Positions 8,978 through 16,982 are shown, counted from the stretch's first letter. The stretch is 64,000 nucleotides of DNA from Candidatus Moraniibacteriota bacterium (GCA_003482885.1 DMXN01000032.1:33756-97755), one strand, 5' to 3'. Numbers and translations: made by a program. Notes: generated by a model not told the origin, from the sequence alone.

Positions 8978-9910
8978 TTAACAGGTTATTCTAAAAATAT
9001 CACACAATATTTCCTTAACAACATTTCGTTTTTTTCCGGAGGATGGGAAATAGTGAATAGAAATATCCGGATGAGCGTTTACTTCCAAGAAATATATTTT
9101 CTGCGCTGAAGCACTGAGCGAAATATCTTCACAAATAATATCCACACCGGCTAATTTCAAATTAACCAAACGAGCAGCCTTTAGCGCAAGCTGTTTAATG
9201 CTCTCGTTAACAATGTCCGTGCAATCAATGGATGTTCCTCCTTCTGCCAAACAAGAGTTATTTTGCAAGTATACCACAACATCTTTTGGAGGAATAAAGT
9301 CGAGCGAGTATGCTTCCTTGCTAATCGCAGACAGCACCTTGTCATTGAGTATTATTTTTTTCCCCAGTCTTTCGTTTTTATATTTAATTAACTCCTCGAT
9401 AGAATCTTTTCCGTTTCCCATTATTTGAGGCAAAATCATATTCAAACATCCCAGTATTCTATTTCCGTAAACAAGTATACGATATTCCTTTCCAAATATC
9501 ATTTCTTGAATAACCAGCCCTCTTTTGAAATTAGGCAATATGCCGGAAAGTTCTTCCTTATTTTTAATATTTGGAAAGATATTTATGCTTCTTGCTCCGC
9601 TATTTTCTTTGACAATTGCAGGAAATTTAATTGTGCCAATAGCATTTTTCGCTTCCATAGCATTTTTAAAATAAAGACTGTTGGGAAGCGGTATGCTATT
9701 TTTTAGCCAAACATAATAGGCAAGACTTTTATTTTTGGAAAGTCTGATGCTTTCCGAATTTGGATTATCTGCTATATGGAATGAACCATAAACGACTATC
9801 TCAGTTTTACCATTGGATATAAACACGACTTTCTTACCCAAGGGAGGTATTTCTGTTTTTAATCCAAGTCTTTTCGCCTCTCCAACGATTATTTTGAAAT
9901 TTTCACTCAT
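8978..9910 (-). CDS. ATP-grasp ligase (cyanophycin-synthetase/GshF-like)
   Basis: This 310-aa protein has an ATP-grasp domain with IKFPAIVKENSGARSINIFP (ATP-binding Lys and loop), GLVIQEMIFGKEYRILVYGN, the GNGKDSIEELIKYKNERLG segment typical of the ATP-grasp half of cyanophycin synthetase and GshF, and a terminal LEVNAHPDISIHYFPSSGKK. The cyanophycin Mur-ligase half is absent. A stand-alone domain of this kind usually adds a single amino acid (often Asp, Glu or Cys derived). It overlaps the upstream gene by 4 bp (ATGA). Confidence 0.82.
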   Translation of the reverse strand: MSENFKIIVGEAKRLGLKTEIPPLGKKVVFISNGKTEIVVYGSFHIADNPNSESIRLSKNKSLAYYVWLKNSIPLPNSLYFKNAMEAKNAIGTIKFPAIVKENSGARSINIFPNIKNKEELSGILPNFKRGLVIQEMIFGKEYRILVYGNRILGCLNMILPQIMGNGKDSIEELIKYKNERLGKKIILNDKVLSAISKEAYSLDFIPPKDVVVYLQNNSCLAEGGTSIDCTDIVNESIKQLALKAARLVNLKLAGVDIICEDISLSASAQKIYFLEVNAHPDISIHYFPSSGKKRNVVKEILCDIFRITC

Positions 9911-11316
9911 TTGCTTGTGTTAATTAAAAATTTACTCAAATTTCTTCTGCCAATAATCATTTGATAATTCAAAGTTGCTCGATCCGCAATATTAACTTTT
10001 GTTTCTATGTTTATAGTATCCAAAACAAATGAAATTTTTACCATTGGACGAATGGATGATCCGCTGGCAGAAAACACAACAGCAATATCTTCAAGTTCCG
10101 GAATTGAATTTTTATATTTTTTCAAAATATTTTCTTTGATGACTTTCTCATTTTCTGGCGTAATAACATATCCTGACAAATCAATTGCGGCGAATTTTTC
10201 TACCACTTCAGAAAATCCCAATTCTTTCGCCAGTTCCGTATCAATCGAAGTTGAATATGCTCCTGTGTCAATTTTCGCTTCCACTTCGATTTCTTTCCCG
10301 TCTTTGCCGATCAGTTTTACTTTTTCCACTGTGCCGATTACTTTTTTTCCGGAAATTTCTTCCAATTCTTCCTCGATTTCTCCTCCGAAAAGATCCATCC
10401 CAACGCGAATGCCTTTTTTAATGGTTTTAATTTTAATTCCCGCCGCTTTTTTCAATCTTCTTTTTAATCCGTCAAGATTGGCGATTTGAATCGCCAATCC
10501 CGGTCGCGCGTTGAGTTCCAAAATTACCGGACCGCGTTCTTTATCAATCGCGATGTCTACGCCCAAAAAACCCAGATTGGAAATTTCTTGCGAGCGGACC
10601 GCTAAATTTAAAATATCCATCCAATAAGGAATTTTAATTCCGGAAAGTAAAAGTCTTGTACCGGGCAAATATTCAATAATTTTTTTCTTGCCTAAAACAG
10701 CCGTAGTCGTTACGCCGGAAGCCAAATCTATTCCCACGCCGATCGCGCCTTGCGCTAAATTGGCTTTGCCATTGGATTCTTTGGTCGGCAAACGCAACAT
10801 CGCCATAATCGGAATTTTATTAAAAACAATCACGCGAATATCGGGAATTCCTTTATACGCGTAAGGTTTGAAAAGTTTCAAAAGTTTCAACCGCTCTTCG
10901 AAAAAAGCGACATCTGGAATACCGGACAAAGAATATGATCCGTCCAAAATGTTTATAATATGATTTTTCAAATCGGAAATAGAAATCAACGAACCATCGG
11001 CTTTTATCCACGCGTCGGATCGTTTTTTGCTTTTTCCATAAAGCACGACAATCCCCTCGCCGCCAAAACCGCGATTGGGCTTCAAAACAAAACTGTCCGG
11101 CAATGCTTGCCAATTAAAATTATCCAAATCGGTTTGATTTTTAATTTGCGCAATAAGCGCCGGAACGGCAATATCATTTTTTTTAAGAATTCTTTTGCTG
11201 AACAATTTATTATCCGCCAATTTTTTGGCGCGCGCGCGATTGAAAGGGCGGATATATTCCAAGTTTCTGGAATTCATCCCCAATATTCCCCGACTTTTTT
11301 TAATAAACTCGAACAT
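9907..11316 (-). CDS. RimK-like ATP-grasp ligase fused to a retropepsin-like (RimB/ATP-dependent zinc protease) domain
   Basis: This is a 469-aa two-domain protein. Residues about 1-300 are an alpha-L-glutamate-ligase-like ATP-grasp domain: SFVLKPNRGFGGEGIVVLYG for ATP binding, PDIRVIVFNKIPIMAMLR, and GPVILELNARPGLAIQ for Mg binding. Residues about 325-469 form a retropepsin-like domain with the catalytic-type signature EAKIDTGAYSTSIDTELAKE (DTGA), matching the PF05618 'ATP-dependent zinc protease' group. In many bacteria these are separate neighbouring genes along with a 7TM protein; here they are fused in one frame with no sign of a broken stop. A ligase plus a protease in one polypeptide suggests regulated addition and removal of a peptide tag (inference). 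Confidence 0.83.
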   Translation of the reverse strand: MFEFIKKSRGILGMNSRNLEYIRPFNRARAKKLADNKLFSKRILKKNDIAVPALIAQIKNQTDLDNFNWQALPDSFVLKPNRGFGGEGIVVLYGKSKKRSDAWIKADGSLISISDLKNHIINILDGSYSLSGIPDVAFFEERLKLLKLFKPYAYKGIPDIRVIVFNKIPIMAMLRLPTKESNGKANLAQGAIGVGIDLASGVTTTAVLGKKKIIEYLPGTRLLLSGIKIPYWMDILNLAVRSQEISNLGFLGVDIAIDKERGPVILELNARPGLAIQIANLDGLKRRLKKAAGIKIKTIKKGIRVGMDLFGGEIEEELEEISGKKVIGTVEKVKLIGKDGKEIEVEAKIDTGAYSTSIDTELAKELGFSEVVEKFAAIDLSGYVITPENEKVIKENILKKYKNSIPELEDIAVVFSASGSSIRPMVKISFVLDTINIETKVNIADRATLNYQMIIGRRNLSKFLINTSK

Positions 11317-11329
11317 ATTGTAAAAAAAC

Positions 11330-11977
11330 TTATTTCATTATTTCCTTAAATCGAAGATACTCGCTGAAACGCAAACCCGTCCATTTGCCGAGAATAATAT
11401 TAATCGGAATAGTGAAAAGAATAATCCAAGGATAAGCAATGATAAAATTAACCAGCGCGCTCCAACCGGCAATATAGAAACCGAGAATGGAAATGACCAA
11501 AGTTTCCGCCGCCAAAATAATAGCGACACGGTCGCCTTTCTCAATTTGCACAGCGATAAATTTTTCCACCAACGAAATCATAATTAAAATAGGAAAAATA
11601 GATACCGAGGCCAGTCCGGTTCTTTTAACACTTCCGCCGATTGCCAACATCGCTAAAATAGAAAGCGCGACAATCGTAAGCATAATCGCCACGCGCGGAA
11701 GGTAAAGCAAACGAAAAGATTTCAAAGCGATTCTCATCAGCATCCCGATTAAAATAATCGTAATAAAAATAGCGATGCCGTATTTGATGCCGTTGGTAGC
11801 CAAAAAAGCAAAGGTAATTAACAACGGAGTATAAATTCCAAAAGCCTTAATTCCCACCACTTGTCGCAAAAAAGCGATAAATGTCGCGATAATCGGCAAC
11901 ATTAAAATCAGCTTAACCGTTTCAAAAGGCACGCCTTGGTTTAATAAAAAGTTGACTACTGAGCTGGTGTTTAACAT
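11330..11977 (-). CDS. 7TM membrane protein of the transglutaminase-7TM family (7TM part only)
   Basis: This is a 215-aa, almost entirely hydrophobic protein with about six or seven membrane segments. It matches the 7TM module (PF14402-like) that elsewhere follows an inactive transglutaminase-like domain; typical stretches are RQVVGIKAFGIYTPLLITFA and KSFRLLYLPRVAIMLTIVAL. The periplasmic transglutaminase-like half is absent, so only the membrane part is kept. It lies 13 bp upstream of the ATP-grasp/retropepsin gene, the usual neighbourhood of this family. It is the likely membrane anchor or conduit for the ligation pathway (inference). Confidence 0.78.
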   Translation of the reverse strand: MLNTSSVVNFLLNQGVPFETVKLILMLPIIATFIAFLRQVVGIKAFGIYTPLLITFAFLATNGIKYGIAIFITIILIGMLMRIALKSFRLLYLPRVAIMLTIVALSILAMLAIGGSVKRTGLASVSIFPILIMISLVEKFIAVQIEKGDRVAIILAAETLVISILGFYIAGWSALVNFIIAYPWIILFTIPINIILGKWTGLRFSEYLRFKEIMK

Positions 11978-11988
11978 AAATTAAAAAA

Positions 11989-12507
11989 TTATTTTAAATT
12001 ATTAAATTTTCTGCTATTTATATGGCACACCGCGATCGCCAACGCATCGGCTGTGTCATCCGGTTTGGGAATGCGGTTTAAATGCAAAATATTTTTTGTC
12101 ATCAACTGCATTTGTTTTTTTTCCGCTCGACCATAACCGGTCAGAGCCTGTTTGACTTGCAACGGAGTATAACCGAAAACTTTAACATTATTCTGCCTTA
12201 AAGTCAAGAGCATCGCTCCTCTAGATTGCGCCACTTGAATAACCGTTTTTTGATTTTTGAAAAAAAACAAACTTTCAATCGCCGCTTCGGCCGGCTTATG
12301 TTTTTTGATTATTTTTTCTAAATCCTGTGCCATTTCTAAAATCCGACTATCATCGGAATTACTTTTCGCAGTGCTAATATCGCCATAGGCCGCAGAAAAT
12401 ATTTCCCCGTTTTTTTCTTCCACAATCGCCCAGCCGGTCGTGGCTGTTCCTGGGTCAATGCCGAGAATGCGCAAAGTAGAATTTGAATTGCCAATTATTT
12501 TTTTCAT
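11989..12507 (-). CDS. ruvC: Crossover junction endodeoxyribonuclease RuvC
   Basis: This 172-aa resolvase cuts Holliday junctions symmetrically with RuvAB. The acidic catalytic residues are visible: GIDPGTATTGWAIVEE (Asp18), AAIESLFFFKNQKT (Glu), and PDDTADALAIAVCH at the C-terminus; GYGRAEKKQMQ matches the DNA-binding region. It begins at ATG 12507. A TATAAT-like -10 lies at 12529-12534 on the minus strand with a poor -35. It heads the row of ATP-grasp genes, only 11 bp from the 7TM gene, so this DNA-repair gene and the ligation genes appear to share a transcript. Confidence 0.95.
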   Translation of the reverse strand: MKKIIGNSNSTLRILGIDPGTATTGWAIVEEKNGEIFSAAYGDISTAKSNSDDSRILEMAQDLEKIIKKHKPAEAAIESLFFFKNQKTVIQVAQSRGAMLLTLRQNNVKVFGYTPLQVKQALTGYGRAEKKQMQLMTKNILHLNRIPKPDDTADALAIAVCHINSRKFNNLK

Positions 12508-12563
12508 ATTTACTTTGCTATTCTTTATATTATAATACTAAAATAAGATTCGAGAAAATTTTT

Positions 12564-13340
12564 TTATCCCAATCTCTGCTTGACATATTCCCGAAAACGC
12601 AAAACTCTTTCTTGATCATCGGGCTTGAGAAGAAACGGAAAGACATCTTTGGTCAATTTCGCCAAATCTAAATCGCCGATTGAGGCTAGTAATTTTTCTT
12701 TTAATTCGTCTTTATTTTTAATACCAAATTTAAACGATAAATATTCATAATTAAAATCTCCCCTACCAAGCAAATAACTCAGGTCATAAAAATCTCTGCC
12801 CTTCATTCTTTTTCTGCCAAAAATAGCTGCCACTTTCATCGACAAAATAATATCAATCGGCGTTATTTTAATATTGCGAAATACATCAAACTTTTGCAAT
12901 AAATAATTTTGTGGCACATACTCAAAACTATGCGGCACTGTGTCAATTTGAATTAGAATTTTTTCATTCTCCGCCACGCTCAAATTATTTGCTTGCAAAA
13001 TTCTGGGAATTTTTATGTGGCAATGAAAGGCTCCTTTAAAAACATTCCTCATTTCAATTTCATAACCTTCGAGTTCCAACTCCTTTTTAATAATTTTTGA
13101 CAACTCTATGAATTCATCGGCAGTCAAACCGAAATTATCGAAATCCAAGTCTTCGGAAAAACGCGCGCTGCCATAACAAATTTTGATGGCTGTGCCACCT
13201 AAAAAAGAAAGCTTGGCGCCGATTTCCTGCTTGAAAATTATATCCAAAATTTTGTATTGCAAATATTCCCGCAAAATACCACGATCAAAACCGACTAAAT
13301 TATTTGGATAGTGCTTTTTTATTTCACTGATACTGATCAT
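12564..13340 (-). CDS. AbiEii-type nucleotidyltransferase toxin (AbiE module 2)
   Basis: This 258-aa nucleotidyltransferase has FLGGTAIKI (GGT at 48-50), SARFSEDLDFDNFG (catalytic Asp pair at about 64-66) and RMKGRDFYDLSYLL near the C-terminus. It is related to but clearly different from the toxins of the other three modules. It overlaps its antitoxin gene by 4 bp (ATGA) and ends 57 bp before ruvC. It is probably the toxin half of a type IV toxin-antitoxin pair; the nucleotide used and the target are unknown. Confidence 0.88.
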   Translation of the reverse strand: MISISEIKKHYPNNLVGFDRGILREYLQYKILDIIFKQEIGAKLSFLGGTAIKICYGSARFSEDLDFDNFGLTADEFIELSKIIKKELELEGYEIEMRNVFKGAFHCHIKIPRILQANNLSVAENEKILIQIDTVPHSFEYVPQNYLLQKFDVFRNIKITPIDIILSMKVAAIFGRKRMKGRDFYDLSYLLGRGDFNYEYLSFKFGIKNKDELKEKLLASIGDLDLAKLTKDVFPFLLKPDDQERVLRFREYVKQRLG

Positions 13341-13951
13341 AATTTTATAACTTTATTTAATCTTTTAATTTTTTTGCTTAATGTGTTTGAATTAAATTCT
13401 TTTAAATATTTTTTCAATTTTTCTTGATTAATAAGTTCATGATAAATTTCTTCATTTAGTCTTAATTCTGAAATATCATCTTCAGTTCGTATATCACTGC
13501 GCAAATACAAAAAATCCAAAATCGCTTTTTCCGGCTCGGCGATTTTATATGCCACATTGCCATTGTTAACAATTTTATAACCGAAAAACAAATTTTCTTT
13601 TATTGAACGATATTGAAAATTGCCAATAGAAGTTTCTAACATTCTGGTTTTTCTGGTCGCAATGCAGGTTGTCAAAAAAACAACCTCCGGAATTAAGTTG
13701 TAAATCCTTAAAGCGGATTCCATGCTGACATAAGACGGCTCGACTAATTTGTTGCTGATAAAATAATTTTCATTTTCATCAATCGTCTTGTCCGCGAAAA
13801 CATAAAATAAATTGAAAAGTTTTTTAATATAACCTTTTTTTTGCCATTCATAAAATCGCCTAGATTCAAAATCAGGAAAAATATTCTTCACTTCCCGCAT
13901 ATCAATCAGTGCTCGATTTTTAAAAGTATTATAAAAATCTAGATATTTCAT
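13337..13951 (-). CDS. AbiEi-type antitoxin/regulator (AbiE module 2)
   Basis: This 204-aa protein has an N-terminal winged-helix-like segment (residues about 15-60, with FYEWQKKGYIKKLFNLFYVF) and the AbiEi-like core EPSYVSMESALRIYNLIPE and AEPEKAILDFLYLRSD. It is translated first and coupled to the toxin by an ATGA overlap. ATG 13951 is the only sensible start, although no clear Shine-Dalgarno precedes it. A promoter with two repeat half-sites lies directly upstream, consistent with self-repression. Confidence 0.82.
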   Translation of the reverse strand: MKYLDFYNTFKNRALIDMREVKNIFPDFESRRFYEWQKKGYIKKLFNLFYVFADKTIDENENYFISNKLVEPSYVSMESALRIYNLIPEVVFLTTCIATRKTRMLETSIGNFQYRSIKENLFFGYKIVNNGNVAYKIAEPEKAILDFLYLRSDIRTEDDISELRLNEEIYHELINQEKLKKYLKEFNSNTLSKKIKRLNKVIKL

Positions 13952-13976
13952 TTCTTTTTTTAGTTATTTTTAACCA

Positions 13977-14016
13977 ATATCTGAAATAATTATAACATAT
14001 CTGAGAAAAATTGCAA
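13977..14016 (-). promoter_or_regulatory. Promoter of AbiE module 2 with twin ATATCTGA sites
   Basis: The minus strand has TTGCAA (14011-14016), 16 bp, TATAAT (13989-13994). The octamer ATATCTGA occurs twice in the same direction, at 13977-13984 and 13997-14004, exactly 20 bp (two helical turns) apart and flanking the -10 box. These are candidate antitoxin-binding sites. Confidence 0.65.
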
Positions 14017-14136
14017 GTTTTGAGAAAATCATCATATTTTCTTGCCGGCGCTTTTGCAAATGAAATTGAGCCGTTCTTTTAGGACAAAAAACATAATCGC
14101 GCAAGATATCGCGCAAAGAAATTTTTTAAATAAAAA

Positions 14137-14165
14137 AAGCCGACTCTTTTCCTAGAGACGGCTGA
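14137..14165 (-). terminator. Intrinsic terminator after the radical SAM gene
   Basis: AGCCG and CGGCT enclose CTC/GAG, with a single A-A mismatch; the loop is about 8 nt. On the minus strand the stem is followed by a run of T's. It lies about 30 bp past the stop of the radical SAM gene. Confidence 0.75.
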
Positions 14166-14193
14166 AAATGTTTATTCTTGAAGAAAATCAGAG

Positions 14194-15186
14194 TTATGCC
14201 ATTACATATTCTGCTCTGATTTTCTCGATTAGTTCAATCCGAGAAAAAATTTCTTCAGGTTCTTCAGAAATATTCCCGATCGGTCGATTGACATTTCGCG
14301 CTTGGTCGACGCAGAAAACGATTTTACCGCGATGGTCGATACGCAATCCGCGACGGAATTCCGCGGGAGAACTTTCCAGCATCACCCGCAGAGTGCTTCT
14401 GTTAGCGATGGGTTTCTCAATGAAAGTTATTTTTTCTGCGCTTACTTTTTTCACATCCTCGCGAACACAATCAGAAAACGCATAAAAAATTTCTTTGTCG
14501 AGATAATCTCCTTTGACGGAGATTAACATTTCCCGAGGCGGATTAGAAACGAGATTGTTAATCGTATCCATAAAGACACCAACTTTTATATCTCTAGGAT
14601 ACAGCGGGAACATGTGAATATTTCTGACTCCCAAGTCCCGCAAAAATTTCGCAAACTCGTTCAATTGCGGTGCAGATTTTTCGTCAACCTTGTGCAAAAC
14701 AAAAACGTCTGCGCCAGTGTCGAGAAGATATTTAATGCCGGAAATTGTTTTGGCAAAATTGCCCTTTCCCCTTGTCGCTTCGTGAACTTCTTCAAGCCCA
14801 TCGAGCGACACATCGACGAAAGAAACAAGGCCTGCCAATTTTTTGGCATACTCTTTTGTCATGAGCGTGCCGTTTGTGATAACACCCACTTTTGGAATGC
14901 CCATCGCGCGTACTCCGCCAAGCACGGCAAAGGTTTTCTTGGGAGACAAAAAAGGTTCTCTCCCAACGATGGCGACACTCTCCAACCCGGAAAGCTTATG
15001 GACTTTCTGGATAAAGTTCAGCGTCGCATCCGTATCTATTTCCACAAATGACTCACCATTGATACCAGCAAGATAACAATACGGGCAACGCAAGTTGCAC
15101 ATATTGTTGACGAACAGCGAGACACTTTTTATTTTGGGTGGTTTGGCTAACCGTCCCGCGCTTCCTTCAAATCCAACTGCGCACAT
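14194..15186 (-). CDS. Radical SAM protein with degenerate SPASM-like C-terminus; candidate peptide maturase
   Basis: This 330-aa enzyme has the canonical cluster motif CNLRCPYC (Cys30, 34, 37), which binds the 4Fe-4S cluster that cleaves S-adenosylmethionine. Further radical SAM landmarks are GLESVAIVGREPFLS, VGVITNGTL and VDVSLDGLEEVHE. The C-terminus (GLRIDHRGKIVFCVDQARN then IGNISEE) resembles a SPASM auxiliary-cluster domain but has only one of its usual cysteines there, so at best a reduced or absent second cluster. The N-terminus MCAVGFEGSAGRL nearly repeats the start of the 40-aa peptide encoded just upstream. A strong Shine-Dalgarno (GAGGAGGTGA) sits inside the end of the peptide gene, and stop and start overlap as TAATG. 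Peptide maturation is my inference; the radical SAM assignment is firm. Confidence 0.9.
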   Translation of the reverse strand: MCAVGFEGSAGRLAKPPKIKSVSLFVNNMCNLRCPYCYLAGINGESFVEIDTDATLNFIQKVHKLSGLESVAIVGREPFLSPKKTFAVLGGVRAMGIPKVGVITNGTLMTKEYAKKLAGLVSFVDVSLDGLEEVHEATRGKGNFAKTISGIKYLLDTGADVFVLHKVDEKSAPQLNEFAKFLRDLGVRNIHMFPLYPRDIKVGVFMDTINNLVSNPPREMLISVKGDYLDKEIFYAFSDCVREDVKKVSAEKITFIEKPIANRSTLRVMLESSPAEFRRGLRIDHRGKIVFCVDQARNVNRPIGNISEEPEEIFSRIELIEKIRAEYVMA

Positions 15187-15308
15187 TATTCACTCACCTC
15201 CTCTTCATTGTCGCAAGAAGTTGATTCTTCTGTTGCCGGCTTTGTCTCTATTTCTTCCTTGTCGTCCTCTTGTAATTGCCCTGCACTTCCTTCAAATCCT
15301 AACGCCAT
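15186..15308 (-). CDS. 40-residue acidic peptide, candidate RiPP precursor
   Basis: ATG at 15308 is preceded by GGAGG at a 7-nt spacing and opens a 40-codon frame ending in TAA at 15186-15188. It begins MALGFEGSAGQL and ends SCDNEEEVSE. Fourteen of 40 residues are Asp/Glu, there are two Lys, and one Cys at position 32. The block GFEGSAG(Q/R)L recurs at the N-terminus of the radical SAM protein encoded immediately downstream with an overlapping TAATG junction, so the two are translated together. Two strong ribosome binding sites and this shared block argue for a real gene despite its size. A leader (residues 1-12) plus acidic core is a reasonable picture, but no known RiPP class is recognised. 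Confidence 0.72.
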   Translation of the reverse strand: MALGFEGSAGQLQEDDKEEIETKPATEESTSCDNEEEVSE

Positions 15309-15394
15309 GAGAGTACCTCCAAATATTAAGTTTTATAAGAACTGAAAACCGCTCCTTATTTAAACCATACAAGTAATTTATTTATTTTGTTTTC

Positions 15395-15493
15395 AAGTCA
15401 ATACATTTTTAAATTATATTAGCAAATAACATCCTTTACGAAGCCAAAATTTGAACAAAATAATTTGACTTTTTCGACAACATAAAGTACCCT
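15395..15493. promoter_or_regulatory. Divergent promoter region between peptide/radical SAM operon and TrmB regulator
   Basis: Plus strand: TTGACT (15465-15470), 17 bp, TACCCT (15488-15493), then ATG at 15500, only 6 nt after the -10, so the regulator mRNA is probably leaderless. The 12-mer TTGACTTTTTCG starting at 15465 matches TTGACCTTTTCG at 49857 upstream of the second TrmB gene, at the identical distance (35 bp) from the ATG. An inverted half-site AAGTCAA lies at 15395-15401, where it would provide TTGACT for the leftward operon; its -10 (near 15373-15378) is weak. Confidence 0.6.
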
Positions 15494-15499
15494 TGAATT

Positions 15500-16291
15500 A
15501 TGAATTATTCAAACAAACTTAAAAAAATAGGATTTTCCGAAGCGGAAGCCGCGGTTTATTTGGCTTGTTTGGAATTGGGCGGAGCTAAAGCCTCTGAAAT
15601 TGCCAAAAAAACAAATTTATTGCGCACTTCAATTTATACTGTCAGCAAAGCGCTTCTTGAAAAAAGTTATCTTCAAAAAAGCAAGCATGGCAAAATAGAC
15701 AAATTTATTGCGCGCGATCCCAAAATAATTTTGGAAGAAACCCGAGAAAATCTCGATTCGTTCGCCGCGATTGTTCCCAATCTCGGAAATCTCATGAATC
15801 TTGCCGCCAAATGTCCAAAAGTAGAATTTTCCGAAACCAAAGAAGGAATTTTGAATATTTACAAACAAATAATAAAGGCTGACAGAAAATATCCAATCTG
15901 TCTTATCGAGTCAGGCAAAGCAGTTGAAAAAATTTATGAGATTTCCGGATGGGACTTTGTTTATGAATGGCAAAAAAAGTTTTCAGAAAAAGATATCGCG
16001 GTTAAAGGAATTATCACAGATGACCTGCTTCCTGTTTTTGAAAAAATTCCAGAGAAGATAAAGAATTTGCTCAGCAGAAGAACTCAAATTGCACGAGTTA
16101 TTAAAAAAGAGGAATTTCCTTTTTCAATCAATCTCTATCTTATGTATCCCAACCTTGTCTATTTTATAGTTCCTGATAGCTTGTTTGTCCTCAGTATTGA
16201 AAACAAGGATATTTATATTTCTCTAAAATCTATGTTTGAAGGATTATATGAAAAAACAAAATCAGTGGATGCAAAAGAAATTTTTGGATAA
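15500..16291 (+). CDS. TrmB-family transcriptional regulator (divergent to radical SAM operon)
   Basis: The 263-aa protein opens with a TrmB-type winged helix (KLKKIGFSEAEAAVYLACLELGGAKASEIAKKTNLLRTSIYTVSKALLEKSYL is the conserved layout, residues about 5-60). Its C-terminal part contains a PLD-like/effector region, IYKQIIKADRKYPICLIESG and SGWDFVYEWQKKF. TrmB proteins usually sense a small ligand and act at nearby promoters. It is divergent from the peptide/radical SAM operon, 191 bp apart, and probably regulates it. The second TrmB gene at 49892 has the same fold and promoter geometry. It ends 1 bp before the convergent RNA ligase gene. Confidence 0.83.
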   Translation: MNYSNKLKKIGFSEAEAAVYLACLELGGAKASEIAKKTNLLRTSIYTVSKALLEKSYLQKSKHGKIDKFIARDPKIILEETRENLDSFAAIVPNLGNLMNLAAKCPKVEFSETKEGILNIYKQIIKADRKYPICLIESGKAVEKIYEISGWDFVYEWQKKFSEKDIAVKGIITDDLLPVFEKIPEKIKNLLSRRTQIARVIKKEEFPFSINLYLMYPNLVYFIVPDSLFVLSIENKDIYISLKSMFEGLYEKTKSVDAKEIFG

Positions 16292-16292
16292 G

Positions 16293-16907
16293 TTATTTTT
16301 TATGCCCCCGTCCCTCATGCCATGGAAACATATCTCGTCGAAGTTTTGCCATTCGGCCGTCGGGATGATAGAAAACCAAACCTTCTGCCAGAACTTCGGG
16401 AAATTTGAATTTTTGATTGAAAATACTTGGTAAAGTTTTGAACCATTCGGAAATGGAATAGAAATCTTTTGGATATTTATTTTGCACCCAAGTGTGCCAA
16501 TGACAGCGTTCGCTCAAAACTTCAAAAGGGATAAAAATATTGCCAGTGATTTGGTGCGGATTGCCATTGAAAAGTTCGCCGATGAGCTCTCCATAATGAT
16601 CGCCATCTTCCCAATTGGCGCACCAACCGCGCTTTATCGCCTGCGCGATACCTTCAAAACAAGCTGCTTCCCAATTGGTTTTATGAATATTAAAAATATT
16701 TTTTTCATTTGTCCGATTAAAAATCTCAGAAATATTTCCATTTTTAATTCGAATGCAAATATTCGTTCCGTCAATTTTATCTGATGCTCGCACTCCCGAC
16801 TCAAAAACCCAAGAATAATCAGGATCAATTTCCGGTGTCACGATATATCGTCCGTCAATTTCTTTTCGCACAAATGGCGAATGAAGTTTTGGAAAATCTT
16901 TTAGCAT
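16293..16907 (-). CDS. RNA ligase family protein (nucleotidyltransferase superfamily)
   Basis: This 204-aa protein has motif I as KIDGTN (Lys44, the residue that would carry AMP), a GELIGE segment, IFIPFEVL, motif IV as AEGLVFYHP, and motif V as AKLRRDMF. These fit the PF09414 RNA-ligase family rather than DNA ligase; no OB-fold or extra domain follows. Such enzymes seal RNA nicks or repair cleaved tRNA. Several nucleotidyltransferase toxins that may damage tRNA are encoded nearby, so an RNA repair role is tempting but unproven. It is a monocistronic gene, convergent with the TrmB gene. Confidence 0.8.
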   Translation of the reverse strand: MLKDFPKLHSPFVRKEIDGRYIVTPEIDPDYSWVFESGVRASDKIDGTNICIRIKNGNISEIFNRTNEKNIFNIHKTNWEAACFEGIAQAIKRGWCANWEDGDHYGELIGELFNGNPHQITGNIFIPFEVLSERCHWHTWVQNKYPKDFYSISEWFKTLPSIFNQKFKFPEVLAEGLVFYHPDGRMAKLRRDMFPWHEGRGHKK

Positions 16908-16982
16908 ACTATTTCAACTTTAATTTCACAATTTATCTATGTGAGTATATGTGAGAAAACTATCAAAACTAAGTAAGCGCTT

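Noticed and set aside
14090..14125. GCGCAAGATATCGCGC-like inverted motif upstream of AbiE module 2
   Set aside because: Imperfect and lies between transcripts without a promoter; chance cannot be excluded.
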